A stretch of 45,679 bases of DNA. Origin: Acidobacteriota bacterium. GTDB taxonomy: Bacteria; Acidobacteriota; Vicinamibacteria; Vicinamibacterales; UBA2999. This document shows positions 16,340 to 23,919 of this stretch, piece by piece. The translations under genes were made by a program, and so were the position numbers. Every line of letters starts with the position of its first letter. The first letter of the stretch is position 1. A model generated the notes under the pieces. The model did not search any database, was not told the DNA's origin, and was given only the letters and a program-made list of their open reading frames with translations. The stretch covers positions 1-45,679 of the forward strand of contig JADZCN010000047.1 in assembly GCA_020851565.1 (NCBI GenBank). The letters run 5' to 3'.

Positions 16340-17599
16340 CTATTTCCCCGGCGCTCCTGCCACTCGGCGCGCGCGGATGAGCACCTGAATCTCGTCGGGC
16401 CGGTTGTTCTCGAAGTAGAGCCGCTGTCGTCCGTCCTCGTCCATCGAGATCGCTGCCGGAATCGAGCTCGCCACGACTGTCCAGCCCGCGGGGAGCACGA
16501 CCGTGTTGCGCGGCCGGCCGAACGCGCGATCCCAGACGAGCTCATCCCCCTGCAGCTGATAGCGACCGGCGTCGGTGTAGGTCTCCGAGATACGCAGGCG
16601 CGTGGACTGCCCGGCCCTGATGGCAGGAAACGAGATCACAACCACCTCTCCGTCGGCCGACACGGGCTCGCCGGCATCCAACCCGCGCGCCTTCAACTCC
16701 TCGCCCGTGAGTGTCTCCACCTTCAGCGCGTCACCGGTGTCGAGGTTCCGAGCCGACGGGTTCGAGACACGGCTGCCCGGTCGCACGACGTTGAAGTAGT
16801 GCGCAACGCCCGGCCGCGACTCGGTGTAGTCGTGGTAGAGGCTGAACGAGCTCGTCGCCGGGTCGTTCAGGAAATAGACGATCTCGCGATCCTGATGGGC
16901 TCGCTCCTGCAGCCGGGATGCCTGCGACGCGAGCCTCGTCGTCGTCTCGGCGCCGCGCGTCGTCGGATGCGCCGGCTTGAACGGCGCCAGGCCCGGCCGC
17001 GCCTTCACCACGAGCGGGGCGGCGGCCGCGCCGGCGTTCATGAAGCTGATCATCACGCGGCCGTCAGGCGTGGAAAGGACCTGCGAGGGCACGTTGCAGC
17101 TCACCAGGTGGTACCCCGCCGGCAGGACGATGCTGTTGCGGCGGATGCCGAGCGATCGGTCGAAGACGATGGCGTCGCCCTCGCGATAGTAACTCTTGTC
17201 GTCCTTGTAGGTCTTGTCGATGAGGACGCGGGCTTCGCCGTCGCGGGGCACCGGCCGCGCCAGGTGGACCTTGATCCACTCGGCGTCGAGGTCGGCCGTT
17301 GGATGGCCCTCGGCCCGCGCCTGTGCCCCGGAGACGACCTCCCACTTGAGCGGCTGGCCCGTTGCCGAGTCGACGACGCGCTCGTCGGTGGCGACACTCC
17401 CCTTCCGGATCACGTTGAAGAAATAGGGCGCACCGGCGGTGGTGGCCGTCACTTCGTAGAGGATTCGGAACCGACCGGTCCCAGGGGCGAGCAGCTCGTA
17501 ACGGGTGTAATCGTCCTCCTGGGTCTGGCGGACCGGCGCCTGCGCCCAGGCAGGCCCGGCGGACAACAGGGACAGGAGCGCGGCGAGAGCCAGTCTCAT
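16340..17599 (-). CDS. Secreted protein with an internal domain duplication
   Basis: A 419-residue protein with a standard signal peptide (LALAALLSLLSAGPAWAQA, cut near 20). The mature part is two copies of one domain, about 33-195 and 243-410. Shared landmarks in each are YFFNVIRKGS or HYFNVVRPGS, a TG-x-x-LK step, K/ETY followed by an EGD or QGDE turn, FDRSLGIRRNSIVLPAGY or WDRAFGRPRNTVVLPAGW, and a closing VMISFMN or RLYFEN strand. It looks all-beta and extracellular or periplasmic. I know no function. It follows the TonB-dependent receptor by 57 bp and likely shares its transcript, suggesting a role in surface uptake or as a partner lipocalin-like binder. Confidence 0.75.
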   Translation of the reverse strand: MRLALAALLSLLSAGPAWAQAPVRQTQEDDYTRYELLAPGTGRFRILYEVTATTAGAPYFFNVIRKGSVATDERVVDSATGQPLKWEVVSGAQARAEGHPTADLDAEWIKVHLARPVPRDGEARVLIDKTYKDDKSYYREGDAIVFDRSLGIRRNSIVLPAGYHLVSCNVPSQVLSTPDGRVMISFMNAGAAAAPLVVKARPGLAPFKPAHPTTRGAETTTRLASQASRLQERAHQDREIVYFLNDPATSSFSLYHDYTESRPGVAHYFNVVRPGSRVSNPSARNLDTGDALKVETLTGEELKARGLDAGEPVSADGEVVVISFPAIRAGQSTRLRISETYTDAGRYQLQGDELVWDRAFGRPRNTVVLPAGWTVVASSIPAAISMDEDGRQRLYFENNRPDEIQVLIRARRVAGAPGK

Positions 17600-17618
17600 C
17601 CCGCGATGATAACGCCGC

Positions 17619-17653
17619 GCGGGACGCCGGCGGTTGTACCCGCAGGGTCCCGC
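17619..17653 (-). promoter_or_regulatory. Hairpin between the TonB receptor and secreted-protein genes
   Basis: GCGGGAC (17619-17625) pairs with GTCCCGC (17647-17653), with a weak inner stem. There is no U-tract, so it is not a strong terminator; it may partly attenuate or protect the transcript between the two genes. Confidence 0.3.
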
Positions 17654-17656
17654 CCT

Positions 17657-20167
17657 TCAGAACCGGTAGCCGACCCGCAGCGACAGCGTGCGCGGCGCTG
17701 CCACCTCGATGGAGGAGCCCACGCTGGCATTGACGAAGATGAGCTCGTCCAGCAGGTTCTCGATGTTGAGCGCCACCGACGTGCGATCGCCGAGCCGGTA
17801 GAAGAGCCCGGCATCGACGCGCGTGAACGCCGGAAGGACCAGCGGATCCGGCGCCGCGAAGGTGCGGGCGCCGTTGCTGCCGAGACGCTCCGCCTGCCAG
17901 GCGACACCAAGCGATGCCCCCAAGCCGGCGAGCCGTCCACGCGCCTGCGTGTAGCGCGAGAGCAGGCTCCACGACCAGACGGGCGACTTCTCCGCGCGCG
18001 ACCCGGGAATCGCGAGCGTGGATGCCGCGCTGGCCGGCCCCGCCCCCGTGTAGATGGCGTCGAGATAGCTGATCGAGCCCTGGAACACGAGGTTCGGCAC
18101 TGGAGTCATGTCGCCGCTCAGCTCGACGCCCCGACTCCGCCTTGTTCCGGCGGCAATGAAGTACCGGTTGCCGTTCGGGTTGAAATCGCCCGCGCCCGAC
18201 TGGACCAACGCATTGTCGATCTCGTTGTGGAACACCGCCAGCGCCCAGGAAGTCCTTCGCAGGGCGCCCTTGACACCCGCTTCGGCGTTGATACCGCGGG
18301 ACGCACCGAAGGTTCCCGCGATGCCGCTCGCGTTCTCGGCGGACGGGTCCGCCGGATTGTAGCTGGTCGAGTAGCTCGCGTACACCGACGTGTCGGGCGT
18401 GGGACGGACGAGAACCGAGGCATTGGGCATCACGCCGCTCGAGCGGCTGGGTGCGCTCGCGGCCAGCCGGTCGGCCCCGTAGCCCAGCCCCAGGGTGAAC
18501 ACGAGGCGGCCGGCGGCGACAGTCGTCTGATTCTGGACGTAACTGGTCCAGTAGGTCGCGTCGATCCGCGGGCCGAAGGCGATGGCCGGGTAATTCGGTA
18601 CGAGCGGCGCGACCGCCACGCCGGTATAGATGTTGATGGGCGACTGCGCGGCAGGGGCGGGCCCCTGCGGAGACGTCTGGCGTGTGCTGGTCGCCCGTCC
18701 CGTAACACCCGCCTGCACCAGCGACCGCCACTCGCCGCCCGTCTTGAACTCGTAGACGCCGTTTGCATCGTAGTTGTGGTTCCTGCGCTCGGTGTTGCTG
18801 CGAGCGTGGGTCCGGAGCAGCACGCTCGACGAGGCCAGCAGCGCGTTGTTCACGACGGGTGTGAACTGGTCGATCTCGGTGTCGTTGCCGACGAAGCGGT
18901 AGGCCGCGGAGTACCGCAGGCGATCCGTCACGGCCCCCCGCAGCTCGGCGCCGCCCTGTAGCACGTCGTCCACCCCGCCGCCGGAGGAGAAGTTCACGGC
19001 GAGCGGCGAGAGATCGAAGGTGTTGATCGGCCGACTCACGCCGTCGTTTGTGGACAACGACGTGGACGGCGAGGCCACGAATCCCCCGCCCTGCGGGCGG
19101 TTGAAGCGGGTCCACATCACGATCGGCGTGAGCTGGTGGCGACCCGACCGGTCGAGCGCAATACGGACTGAGCCCGATGCGTAGCGATTGCGATCCGTGA
19201 CGCCGCTGGTGAAGTAGTCCATGTTCTCGGCGGTGAAGAGCGCGCGATAGGTCACGCGCCGCGTGCCCGGGACAGGCCCCGTCGAGTCGAAGTCGATGCC
19301 GCCCGTTCCCCGCTGGCCGAAGCCGATGCCGCCCCCGGCGTAGGTGCTCGTCCGGACGTCCACCGTCGTCACAGGTACCGGCTGCGGCTTCTTCGTGACC
19401 AAATTCACCATGCCCCCGGGTGAGCTGGCGGAGCCATAGAGGATGCCGGCCGGACCGCGCAGGAACACCACGTCCTCGACGCCGAACATCGAGCCGCCGT
19501 AGCGGCCGCCTGCGTTGAGCCCCACGAAGCCGTCCACCCGCGTGTCGTTCGGGCCCATCCGGTAGCCGCGGGAGTAGAAGTGGTAGCTGCCCGCGCGGTA
19601 GGAGTTGACGGACATGCCTGGCACGTAGAGCAGCGCGTCGCTCACGGAGCGGAAGTTCTGCTCCTTGATGCGCTCGGCGCTGAAGACCGTCAAGCTCCGC
19701 GCGGTCTCCAGCAACGCCGTCGGCAGCTTGAGGGCGGTGTCATCGACCCGCGTCGCAGCCCCCTCGACCGTGATGCGCTCGGTGAACGCGGCGGGCTGGA
19801 GGCCCACCGCGAGGCGCGAGTCGCCCGTCGCCGCGACGGTCACCTCGCTCTGGATGGCGCCGAACCCATCGCGCACAACCGTGACGACATAGCGCGCCGC
19901 GGCCAGGCCGGTGGCACGGTAGACCCCTTCATCGGCAACCCAGGCGAGGTCGACGGGCGCGAGGCCGTCGGCCTGGGCCATGACCATGGCACCCGCGACG
20001 AGCGCGCCGGAAGGGTCGGTGACCTCGACGCTCAACCGGCCGGCGGGAGGAGCGCCGACCTGGGCAGAGACGGGGCCCGCCCCCGCAATCAGTGCGACCA
20101 GGCCAAGGACGAGAAGGACGAGCGGCCGGAGCCGCTGGGAATCAGGCAGGCAGACATGCTCGGACAC
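17657..20167 (-). CDS. TonB-dependent siderophore-type outer-membrane receptor
   Basis: An 836-residue outer-membrane receptor. After a signal peptide ending VSAQ (about residue 36), a carboxypeptidase-regulatory-like beta domain spans about 43-130 (GRLSVEVTDPSGALVAGAMV). A TonB plug follows, with SVSDALLYVPGM, RGYRMGPNDTRVDGF and VEDVVFLRGPAGILYGSASSPGGMVNLVTKKP; the last is characteristic of siderophore receptors of the FhuA/FepA kind. A 22-stranded barrel ends in the terminal aromatic VGYRF. The start is uncertain: GTG 20167 gives a good signal peptide, while TTG 20227 would add an unlikely leader. It lies between a PepSY membrane protein and a duplicated secreted protein; iron import is the probable job, substrate unknown. 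Confidence 0.88.
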   Translation of the reverse strand: MSEHVCLPDSQRLRPLVLLVLGLVALIAGAGPVSAQVGAPPAGRLSVEVTDPSGALVAGAMVMAQADGLAPVDLAWVADEGVYRATGLAAARYVVTVVRDGFGAIQSEVTVAATGDSRLAVGLQPAAFTERITVEGAATRVDDTALKLPTALLETARSLTVFSAERIKEQNFRSVSDALLYVPGMSVNSYRAGSYHFYSRGYRMGPNDTRVDGFVGLNAGGRYGGSMFGVEDVVFLRGPAGILYGSASSPGGMVNLVTKKPQPVPVTTVDVRTSTYAGGGIGFGQRGTGGIDFDSTGPVPGTRRVTYRALFTAENMDYFTSGVTDRNRYASGSVRIALDRSGRHQLTPIVMWTRFNRPQGGGFVASPSTSLSTNDGVSRPINTFDLSPLAVNFSSGGGVDDVLQGGAELRGAVTDRLRYSAAYRFVGNDTEIDQFTPVVNNALLASSSVLLRTHARSNTERRNHNYDANGVYEFKTGGEWRSLVQAGVTGRATSTRQTSPQGPAPAAQSPINIYTGVAVAPLVPNYPAIAFGPRIDATYWTSYVQNQTTVAAGRLVFTLGLGYGADRLAASAPSRSSGVMPNASVLVRPTPDTSVYASYSTSYNPADPSAENASGIAGTFGASRGINAEAGVKGALRRTSWALAVFHNEIDNALVQSGAGDFNPNGNRYFIAAGTRRSRGVELSGDMTPVPNLVFQGSISYLDAIYTGAGPASAASTLAIPGSRAEKSPVWSWSLLSRYTQARGRLAGLGASLGVAWQAERLGSNGARTFAAPDPLVLPAFTRVDAGLFYRLGDRTSVALNIENLLDELIFVNASVGSSIEVAAPRTLSLRVGYRF

Positions 20168-20257
20168 GGACGGAGACCACGGACCTTTCTGACGCTGTAA
20201 CCGAACAACAACACAACGGCACGGCAAGCGCCCGTCTCAGGCGGGCGTCCGTACTCA

Positions 20258-21484
20258 TCAGGCAGCTCGGGCACGGTCGGTTTCACTCCGTGCCTGCCGG
20301 CGGCCGATCCAGGACGAGAAACGACGCCAGGCCAGGGCGATCCCGGTCCACACGAGGACGACCCCGCCCGCCGAAACGATGCCGGCAATCGTCTGTCCCG
20401 TGAGGCCGTAGTACTCGCCGGTGTGCGCGAAGCGGGACCACGAGCGCAGGCGGCGGCCCGGACTGAGATCCGCGAACGTCTCCCGCCTCTCGACCGCGCC
20501 GGTCGCCTGGTTGACCGTGAGCGTGCCCCGCTTCTGCGGCTGGCCGCCGTAGCCCTCGTCAATCGTGAACACGTAAGGCTGCCCGGCAGCCTGCGGCAGG
20601 CGGATGGTGATGGCGCGCCACTCCGCGACCTGCTGGTTCGCGGTGGCGAAACGCTGGTCCAGTCCCGCGAGGGAGATGGCGGGGGGTGACCCGCCGCGAC
20701 GGCCTTCCTCGACTCTCGCGGGGCCGCGTGCACCGGGACCACCCGGCGCCCCTGGTCCTCCCGGCCCACCGGCTCGGGGCAACGCCTGTGGAGGAGCCTC
20801 CCCGGCGAGTCGATACACCAGGTTGCTGGCCCACGGATACGAGATGGGCACGGCGCTGGCGACGACGATGGCAAGCGGCACGGCGGACCAGATGCCGATC
20901 ACGTTGTGCCAGTTGAAATCCCGGGCCTTCGACGGGAGGCCACGGCGGAACCACAGCACGTTGCGGAACTGCGAGCGGGTCCACAGGCGGGGCACCCACA
21001 GGTAGATGCCGCTGACGACGATGAAGAGGAACGCGAGGTTGGCGGCGCCGGTCACGGCCTTGCCGACCGGCCGGCTCTCGCCCTCGAGGGCCAGCCAACG
21101 GTGCCAGCTGGTCATCGTCCGGAAGAAGGCTCGGAGTCCGGCGGGCGGCGGCCCGATGATGGTGCCCGCGTAAGGGTCGACCAGGATCTGGCCGGCGCCC
21201 TCGAGCGCCACGGTGGCCGGCGCGACCGGGTCGGCGCGAAGCGTGAGCGTGGTGGGTACCGCCTCCGGCCGCGCCTCGCGCACCCGCGCCAGCAGCGTCT
21301 CCGGCGAGAGTCGTTCGGAACGAGTCGAAGGCGGTGCCGACCATGCCTGGCGGTCGGCCCACTCGAGCATCTGCTTCTCGTAGGTGAGCGCCACGCCGGT
21401 GACGGACATAATGAGCACCACGACCCCGGCGAGGACGCCGGACACCAGGTGGAGCCAGAACAGCACGGAACTCAATGGGGTCAT
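20258..21484 (-). CDS. PepSY-associated transmembrane protein
   Basis: A 408-residue inner-membrane protein of the PepSY-TM family (PiuB-like), commonly encoded beside siderophore receptors and thought to act in periplasmic iron release or reduction. Helices are near 8-34, 145-163, 196-215 and 364-386. Conserved histidines lie in FWLH, TSWHRWL (128), NWHNVIG (193) and FAHTGEYYGL (354), suitable for haem. Residues about 239-254 are a collagen-like Gly-Pro run (GGPGGPGAPGGPG) absent from typical members. ATG 21484 begins MTPLSSVLFWLHLVSG, the family start. It heads a minus-strand operon with the receptor and is divergent from pxpA. Confidence 0.85.
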   Translation of the reverse strand: MTPLSSVLFWLHLVSGVLAGVVVLIMSVTGVALTYEKQMLEWADRQAWSAPPSTRSERLSPETLLARVREARPEAVPTTLTLRADPVAPATVALEGAGQILVDPYAGTIIGPPPAGLRAFFRTMTSWHRWLALEGESRPVGKAVTGAANLAFLFIVVSGIYLWVPRLWTRSQFRNVLWFRRGLPSKARDFNWHNVIGIWSAVPLAIVVASAVPISYPWASNLVYRLAGEAPPQALPRAGGPGGPGAPGGPGARGPARVEEGRRGGSPPAISLAGLDQRFATANQQVAEWRAITIRLPQAAGQPYVFTIDEGYGGQPQKRGTLTVNQATGAVERRETFADLSPGRRLRSWSRFAHTGEYYGLTGQTIAGIVSAGGVVLVWTGIALAWRRFSSWIGRRQARSETDRARAA

Positions 21485-21494
21485 GGTCGTGACA

Positions 21495-21517
21495 AAGTTG
21501 AGACCGAATCTCAACTT
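21495..21517. promoter_or_regulatory. Perfect 9-5-9 palindrome upstream of the PepSY-receptor operon
   Basis: AAGTTGAGA-ccgaa-TCTCAACTT is a perfect 23-bp inverted repeat ending 11 bp before the PepSY start codon. The core TGAGA-N5-TCTCA recurs at 21564-21578. It would sit just downstream of the predicted minus-strand start site and is well placed to block transcription. Fur-family operators often have TGA...TCA arms, and the gene content suggests iron, but the regulator is inferred. Confidence 0.6.
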
Positions 21518-21525
21518 GGACTCAA

Positions 21526-21555
21526 AGCCTAATCCCGACCAAAACAGTCGGTCAA
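21526..21555 (-). promoter_or_regulatory. Possible promoter of the PepSY-receptor operon
   Basis: On the minus strand TTGACC (21555-21550) and TAGGCT (21531-21526) lie 18 bp apart. The -35 is good and the -10 weak, as expected for a regulated promoter. A CCGAC-N7-GTCGG inverted repeat (21535-21551) fills the spacer. Confidence 0.35.
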
Positions 21556-21562
21556 GAGGAAA

Positions 21563-22342
21563 ATGAGAATTGATCTCAATTCGGACCTTGGTGAGTCGTT
21601 CGGCGCCTGGCAGATGGGACACGACGAGGCGCTGATGCCGGCCATTACCTCGGCCAACGTCGCGTGCGGCTTTCACGCCGGCGATCCCGGCGTCATGCGG
21701 GAGACGGTACAGTTGGCGCGCGCCCACGGTGTCGCCGTGGGCGCGCATCCGGGATTCCCGGACCTTGCCGGGTTCGGACGCCGGGAGATGCGCTGCTCAC
21801 CCCGGGAAGTCGAGGACATGGTCGTCTACCAGGTCGGCGCGTTGGCCGCGGTGGCGGCCGCCCAGGGTGTGCGCCTGCAGCACGTGAAAGCGCATGGCGC
21901 GCTCTACAACATGGCGTGCCGCGACGAGGCCCTGGCGGAGGCGATCGCGAGAGCGACGGCGCTGGTCAATCCCCGGTTGATCCTGTTCGGGCTGCCGGGC
22001 TCGGCGCTGCTCGCGGCCGGGACGCGCCATGGCCTTCGCGTCGCCGCCGAGGTCTTCGCCGACCGCGCCTACGCCCCGGACGGCTCCCTCGTGTCACGAA
22101 CCCGTGCGGGCAGTGTCCTGCACGACGAGTCCCTGGTCGTGTCCCGGGCCGCGCGCATGGCGCGTGCCGGGGTGGTCACCGCCATCGACGGCTCGGAACT
22201 GGCCCTGCAGGCCGACACGATCTGCGTCCATGGCGATACGCCCGGTGCAGCGGGGCTGGCGATGGCCATCCGCCAGGCCCTGGAAGCGGAAGGTGTGCGG
22301 GTGATGGCCCTCGGGGGTGTCCAGGCCGGTACAGAACTGTAA
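21563..22342 (+). CDS. pxpA: 5-oxoprolinase subunit A (LamB/YcsF family)
   Basis: A 259-residue protein starting MRIDLNSDLGESFGAW, the family signature. ANVACGFHAGDPGVM, GAHPGFPDLAGFGRR, VKAHGALYN and the C-terminal ICVHGDTPGA, all typical of PxpA, are present and the length is normal. With PxpB and PxpC it forms the ATP-dependent 5-oxoprolinase that opens pyroglutamate to glutamate. No pxpB or pxpC is in the window, so the partners must lie elsewhere or the protein acts in another setting. A GAGGA Shine-Dalgarno lies just before the ATG. It is divergent from the PepSY/TonB-receptor operon across a 78-bp region with shared dyads. Confidence 0.9.
   Translation: MRIDLNSDLGESFGAWQMGHDEALMPAITSANVACGFHAGDPGVMRETVQLARAHGVAVGAHPGFPDLAGFGRREMRCSPREVEDMVVYQVGALAAVAAAQGVRLQHVKAHGALYNMACRDEALAEAIARATALVNPRLILFGLPGSALLAAGTRHGLRVAAEVFADRAYAPDGSLVSRTRAGSVLHDESLVVSRAARMARAGVVTAIDGSELALQADTICVHGDTPGAAGLAMAIRQALEAEGVRVMALGGVQAGTEL
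21564..21582. promoter_or_regulatory. Overlapping dyads at the pxpA start codon
   Basis: TGAGA-attga-TCTCA (21564-21578) repeats the core of the palindrome at 21495-21517, and overlaps a second perfect dyad, GAATTGA-tc-TCAATTC (21567-21582). The site covers the pxpA ATG. Paired sites suggest one regulator acting on both divergent units. The repeats also encode the conserved family N-terminus MRIDLNSDLGE, so some similarity could be chance. Confidence 0.45.
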
Positions 22343-22465
22343 GTTCCGGCACGATGCTGTCGGTTGGCCGCTTCGGCCCCCGACCCACCGCCTGAGAGAA
22401 CTCGCGGAAAATGGCCCGATTCCGCGGAAATCCGAAGCGGCACGAAGCTTGTTTATATGGGGGGC

Positions 22466-22585
22466 GTCGCCAGTTTGTTATCTACGGCACTGTGCCGTAG
22501 ATGCTGGGGGGAGCCAAGCTGGCGGCAATTCTCGTGAGGGAGGGGCAGTCCGTGGCATACACGGGCTGCCCTTTTCTCTTTTCCA
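22466..22585 (+). ncRNA. Candidate structured small RNA or 3'-UTR-derived RNA
   Basis: The plus strand forms an outer stem GTCGCCAG (22466-22473) with CTGGCGGC (22519-22526), enclosing a perfect hairpin with 10-11-bp arms (22480-22502, ATCTACGGCAC arm), and then a textbook terminator (22543-22580). The roughly 115-nt element lies after pxpA and ends well before the opposing DGQHR gene. A TATATG at 22454-22459 could be a -10 element but no -35 is convincing, so it may instead be cut from the pxpA transcript. It does not match tRNA, SRP RNA, 6S or a riboswitch core that I can recognise. Confidence 0.4.
22543..22580 (+). terminator. Intrinsic transcription terminator
   Basis: GGGCAGTCCGTG (22543-22554) pairs with CACGGGCTGCCC (22560-22571) over 12 base pairs with one G-U pair and a five-base loop, followed by TTTTCTCTTTT. 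It is the clearest rho-independent terminator in the window and ends plus-strand transcription from pxpA or from the candidate small RNA. Confidence 0.85.
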
Positions 22586-22661
22586 CGAGCTCACGAGCTC
22601 TCGCCGCCGCGAATCGCCGGGACGAGCCTGTGAGGCCTCGCCCGTGATCGCTCGCGGTTCA

Positions 22662-22687
22662 TTTCTTACTTCTCACTTCTCACTTCC
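22662..22687. repeat. Second heptamer array (GAAGTGA on the minus strand)
   Basis: TTACTTCTCACTTCTCACTTCC read on the other strand gives about three units of GAAGTGA with one change (GAAGTAA). It is the same unit as at 10337-10386 and touches the stop codon of the DGQHR gene. Confidence 0.8.
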
Positions 22688-23817
22688 TAAACACTGACCC
22701 CCTCGGGATACTGCAGCGCCAGGCGGAGTTCCTTGGCGAGGCCGTCCACCGTTCCCATCCGCTTCCAGGCGCCATCGGTCTCGAACCGGAGCGAACCGAT
22801 GCGGCGGCCCCACGGGGAGATGACGCGGCCGATGGAGCGCAGGTCGGCGCGATCGGCGTGCAGCTGGTCAATCTTCTGGATGACATCGGGCGCCACGCGG
22901 ATGAACGCGCGCAGGGCCGCGGCCGACTTGATGCTGTACTTGCGGCCGTTCCACGCCGGCTCGAAGATGTTGGCGATCTGCTTGAAGTAGTTCACGAAGA
23001 AGCGCTTGGCGTCCTCGCGGAAGTCCTCGGCCTTGCGCGCGCCGCCCAGTGCCTCGGGGTTCGCGAAGAGCTTCTTCAGCTCCTGGGCCAGAGGCGCCTG
23101 CGCCACACGGCCCTTGCCGACGCCAAGCAGCTTGATATCGCCGTAGAGGGGCGACTCCTCGCGATCGTTCAACGCCCGCACCACGTCGTGCGCCGCAGCC
23201 AGCGCTTCGTCCCGGTACAGCTGGCGCCCCGAGAGCGTCACCAGGTGCGATGCATTCAAGCGTGTGTGCTTCGCGTTGATCGTCACGAACATCTGGACGA
23301 CGTGGTCCTCGGGGAGGCGGTCGAAGATGATGGCCGGCACCGTGAACGGCTCGTCGCCAAAACGATCGATGTCGGCGTGCAGGGCCAGGAGGCGGTGCTG
23401 CCCGTCGATGGCGCGCAGGATGCCTTCGCGCTCGGGCACCTTGAGCCGCCCGATCGAGCCGCCGGGCTCGACCGCGTCGAAGGCGAGCTTCTCGTCGGCG
23501 GAGATGATCACGGCGCCGGGAATCGACGGCAGGTCGCGGGCCTGCCGGCACTGCTCGTAGTACTGGACCAGCTCCTCGATCTTCTTCCGGATAATCTGGC
23601 GCTGGTAGGCCTTCTCGCTGGAAGCGATCCGCCGCTCGAGCAGGTCCCAGTTGATCTTCGACTGCTGCCCCTTCTTCCCGCCCCGGACGCCCGCGGCCTG
23701 GTCGATGTAGCTCAGCACTTCGAAACGGACCAGCTTATCGATGTCACTGGCCGTCAGGGAGGCCTGATAAAATTGCACGCCGAACTGCTGCATCCGGATG
23801 GCGGCGACACTGATCAT
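22687..23817 (-). CDS. DGQHR-domain protein (DndB-like), solitary
   Basis: A 376-residue protein with the signature RAIDGQHRLLAL (DGQHR at 138-142). Flanking features fit the DGQHR/DndB superfamily: VPAIIFDRLPEDHVVQMFVTINAKHTRLN, with the Asn-rich turn that follows the motif, and an N-terminal QFGVQFYQASLTASDI. DndB represses dnd DNA phosphorothioation operons; other DGQHR proteins sit in defence islands or alone, mostly uncharacterised. No dndCDE, methylase or restriction gene is nearby. ATG 23817 is preferred over TTG 23868. The gene is bounded by a heptamer repeat at its 3' end and diverges from the M14 peptidase gene. Its biochemical role is unknown. Confidence 0.8.
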   Translation of the reverse strand: MISVAAIRMQQFGVQFYQASLTASDIDKLVRFEVLSYIDQAAGVRGGKKGQQSKINWDLLERRIASSEKAYQRQIIRKKIEELVQYYEQCRQARDLPSIPGAVIISADEKLAFDAVEPGGSIGRLKVPEREGILRAIDGQHRLLALHADIDRFGDEPFTVPAIIFDRLPEDHVVQMFVTINAKHTRLNASHLVTLSGRQLYRDEALAAAHDVVRALNDREESPLYGDIKLLGVGKGRVAQAPLAQELKKLFANPEALGGARKAEDFREDAKRFFVNYFKQIANIFEPAWNGRKYSIKSAAALRAFIRVAPDVIQKIDQLHADRADLRSIGRVISPWGRRIGSLRFETDGAWKRMGTVDGLAKELRLALQYPEGVSV

Positions 23818-23919
23818 AGGATTCGGCCCAAAGGGTTGGATTCTACCGTCCTGCGCGCACACGCTCAACGGTTTTTGCCTGTTTAACCTATCTCGCCGAG
23901 CTAGAAGGAGTTACCACAA

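Larger units (their letters stand above)
22343..22686. other. Gene-free stretch with structured RNA element
   Basis: No frame here looks coding. From 22343 to about 22460 I see nothing beyond a CCGCGGAAAT-like repeat of CGCGGAAA (22403-22410 and 22423-22430). From about 22466 to 22585 the strand folds strongly and ends in an intrinsic terminator. From 22586 to 22660 nothing is recognised. A GAAGTGA heptamer array ends the stretch. Confidence 0.6.

Noticed and set aside
16799..18961. 720-codon plus frame opposite the TonB receptor and secreted protein
   Set aside because: Arg/Ala-rich translation without domains. The opposing frames are complete, recognisable genes.
22317..22697. 126-codon plus frame after pxpA
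   Set aside because: It covers the folded RNA element and terminator and the heptamer repeat; no start signal or domain is seen.
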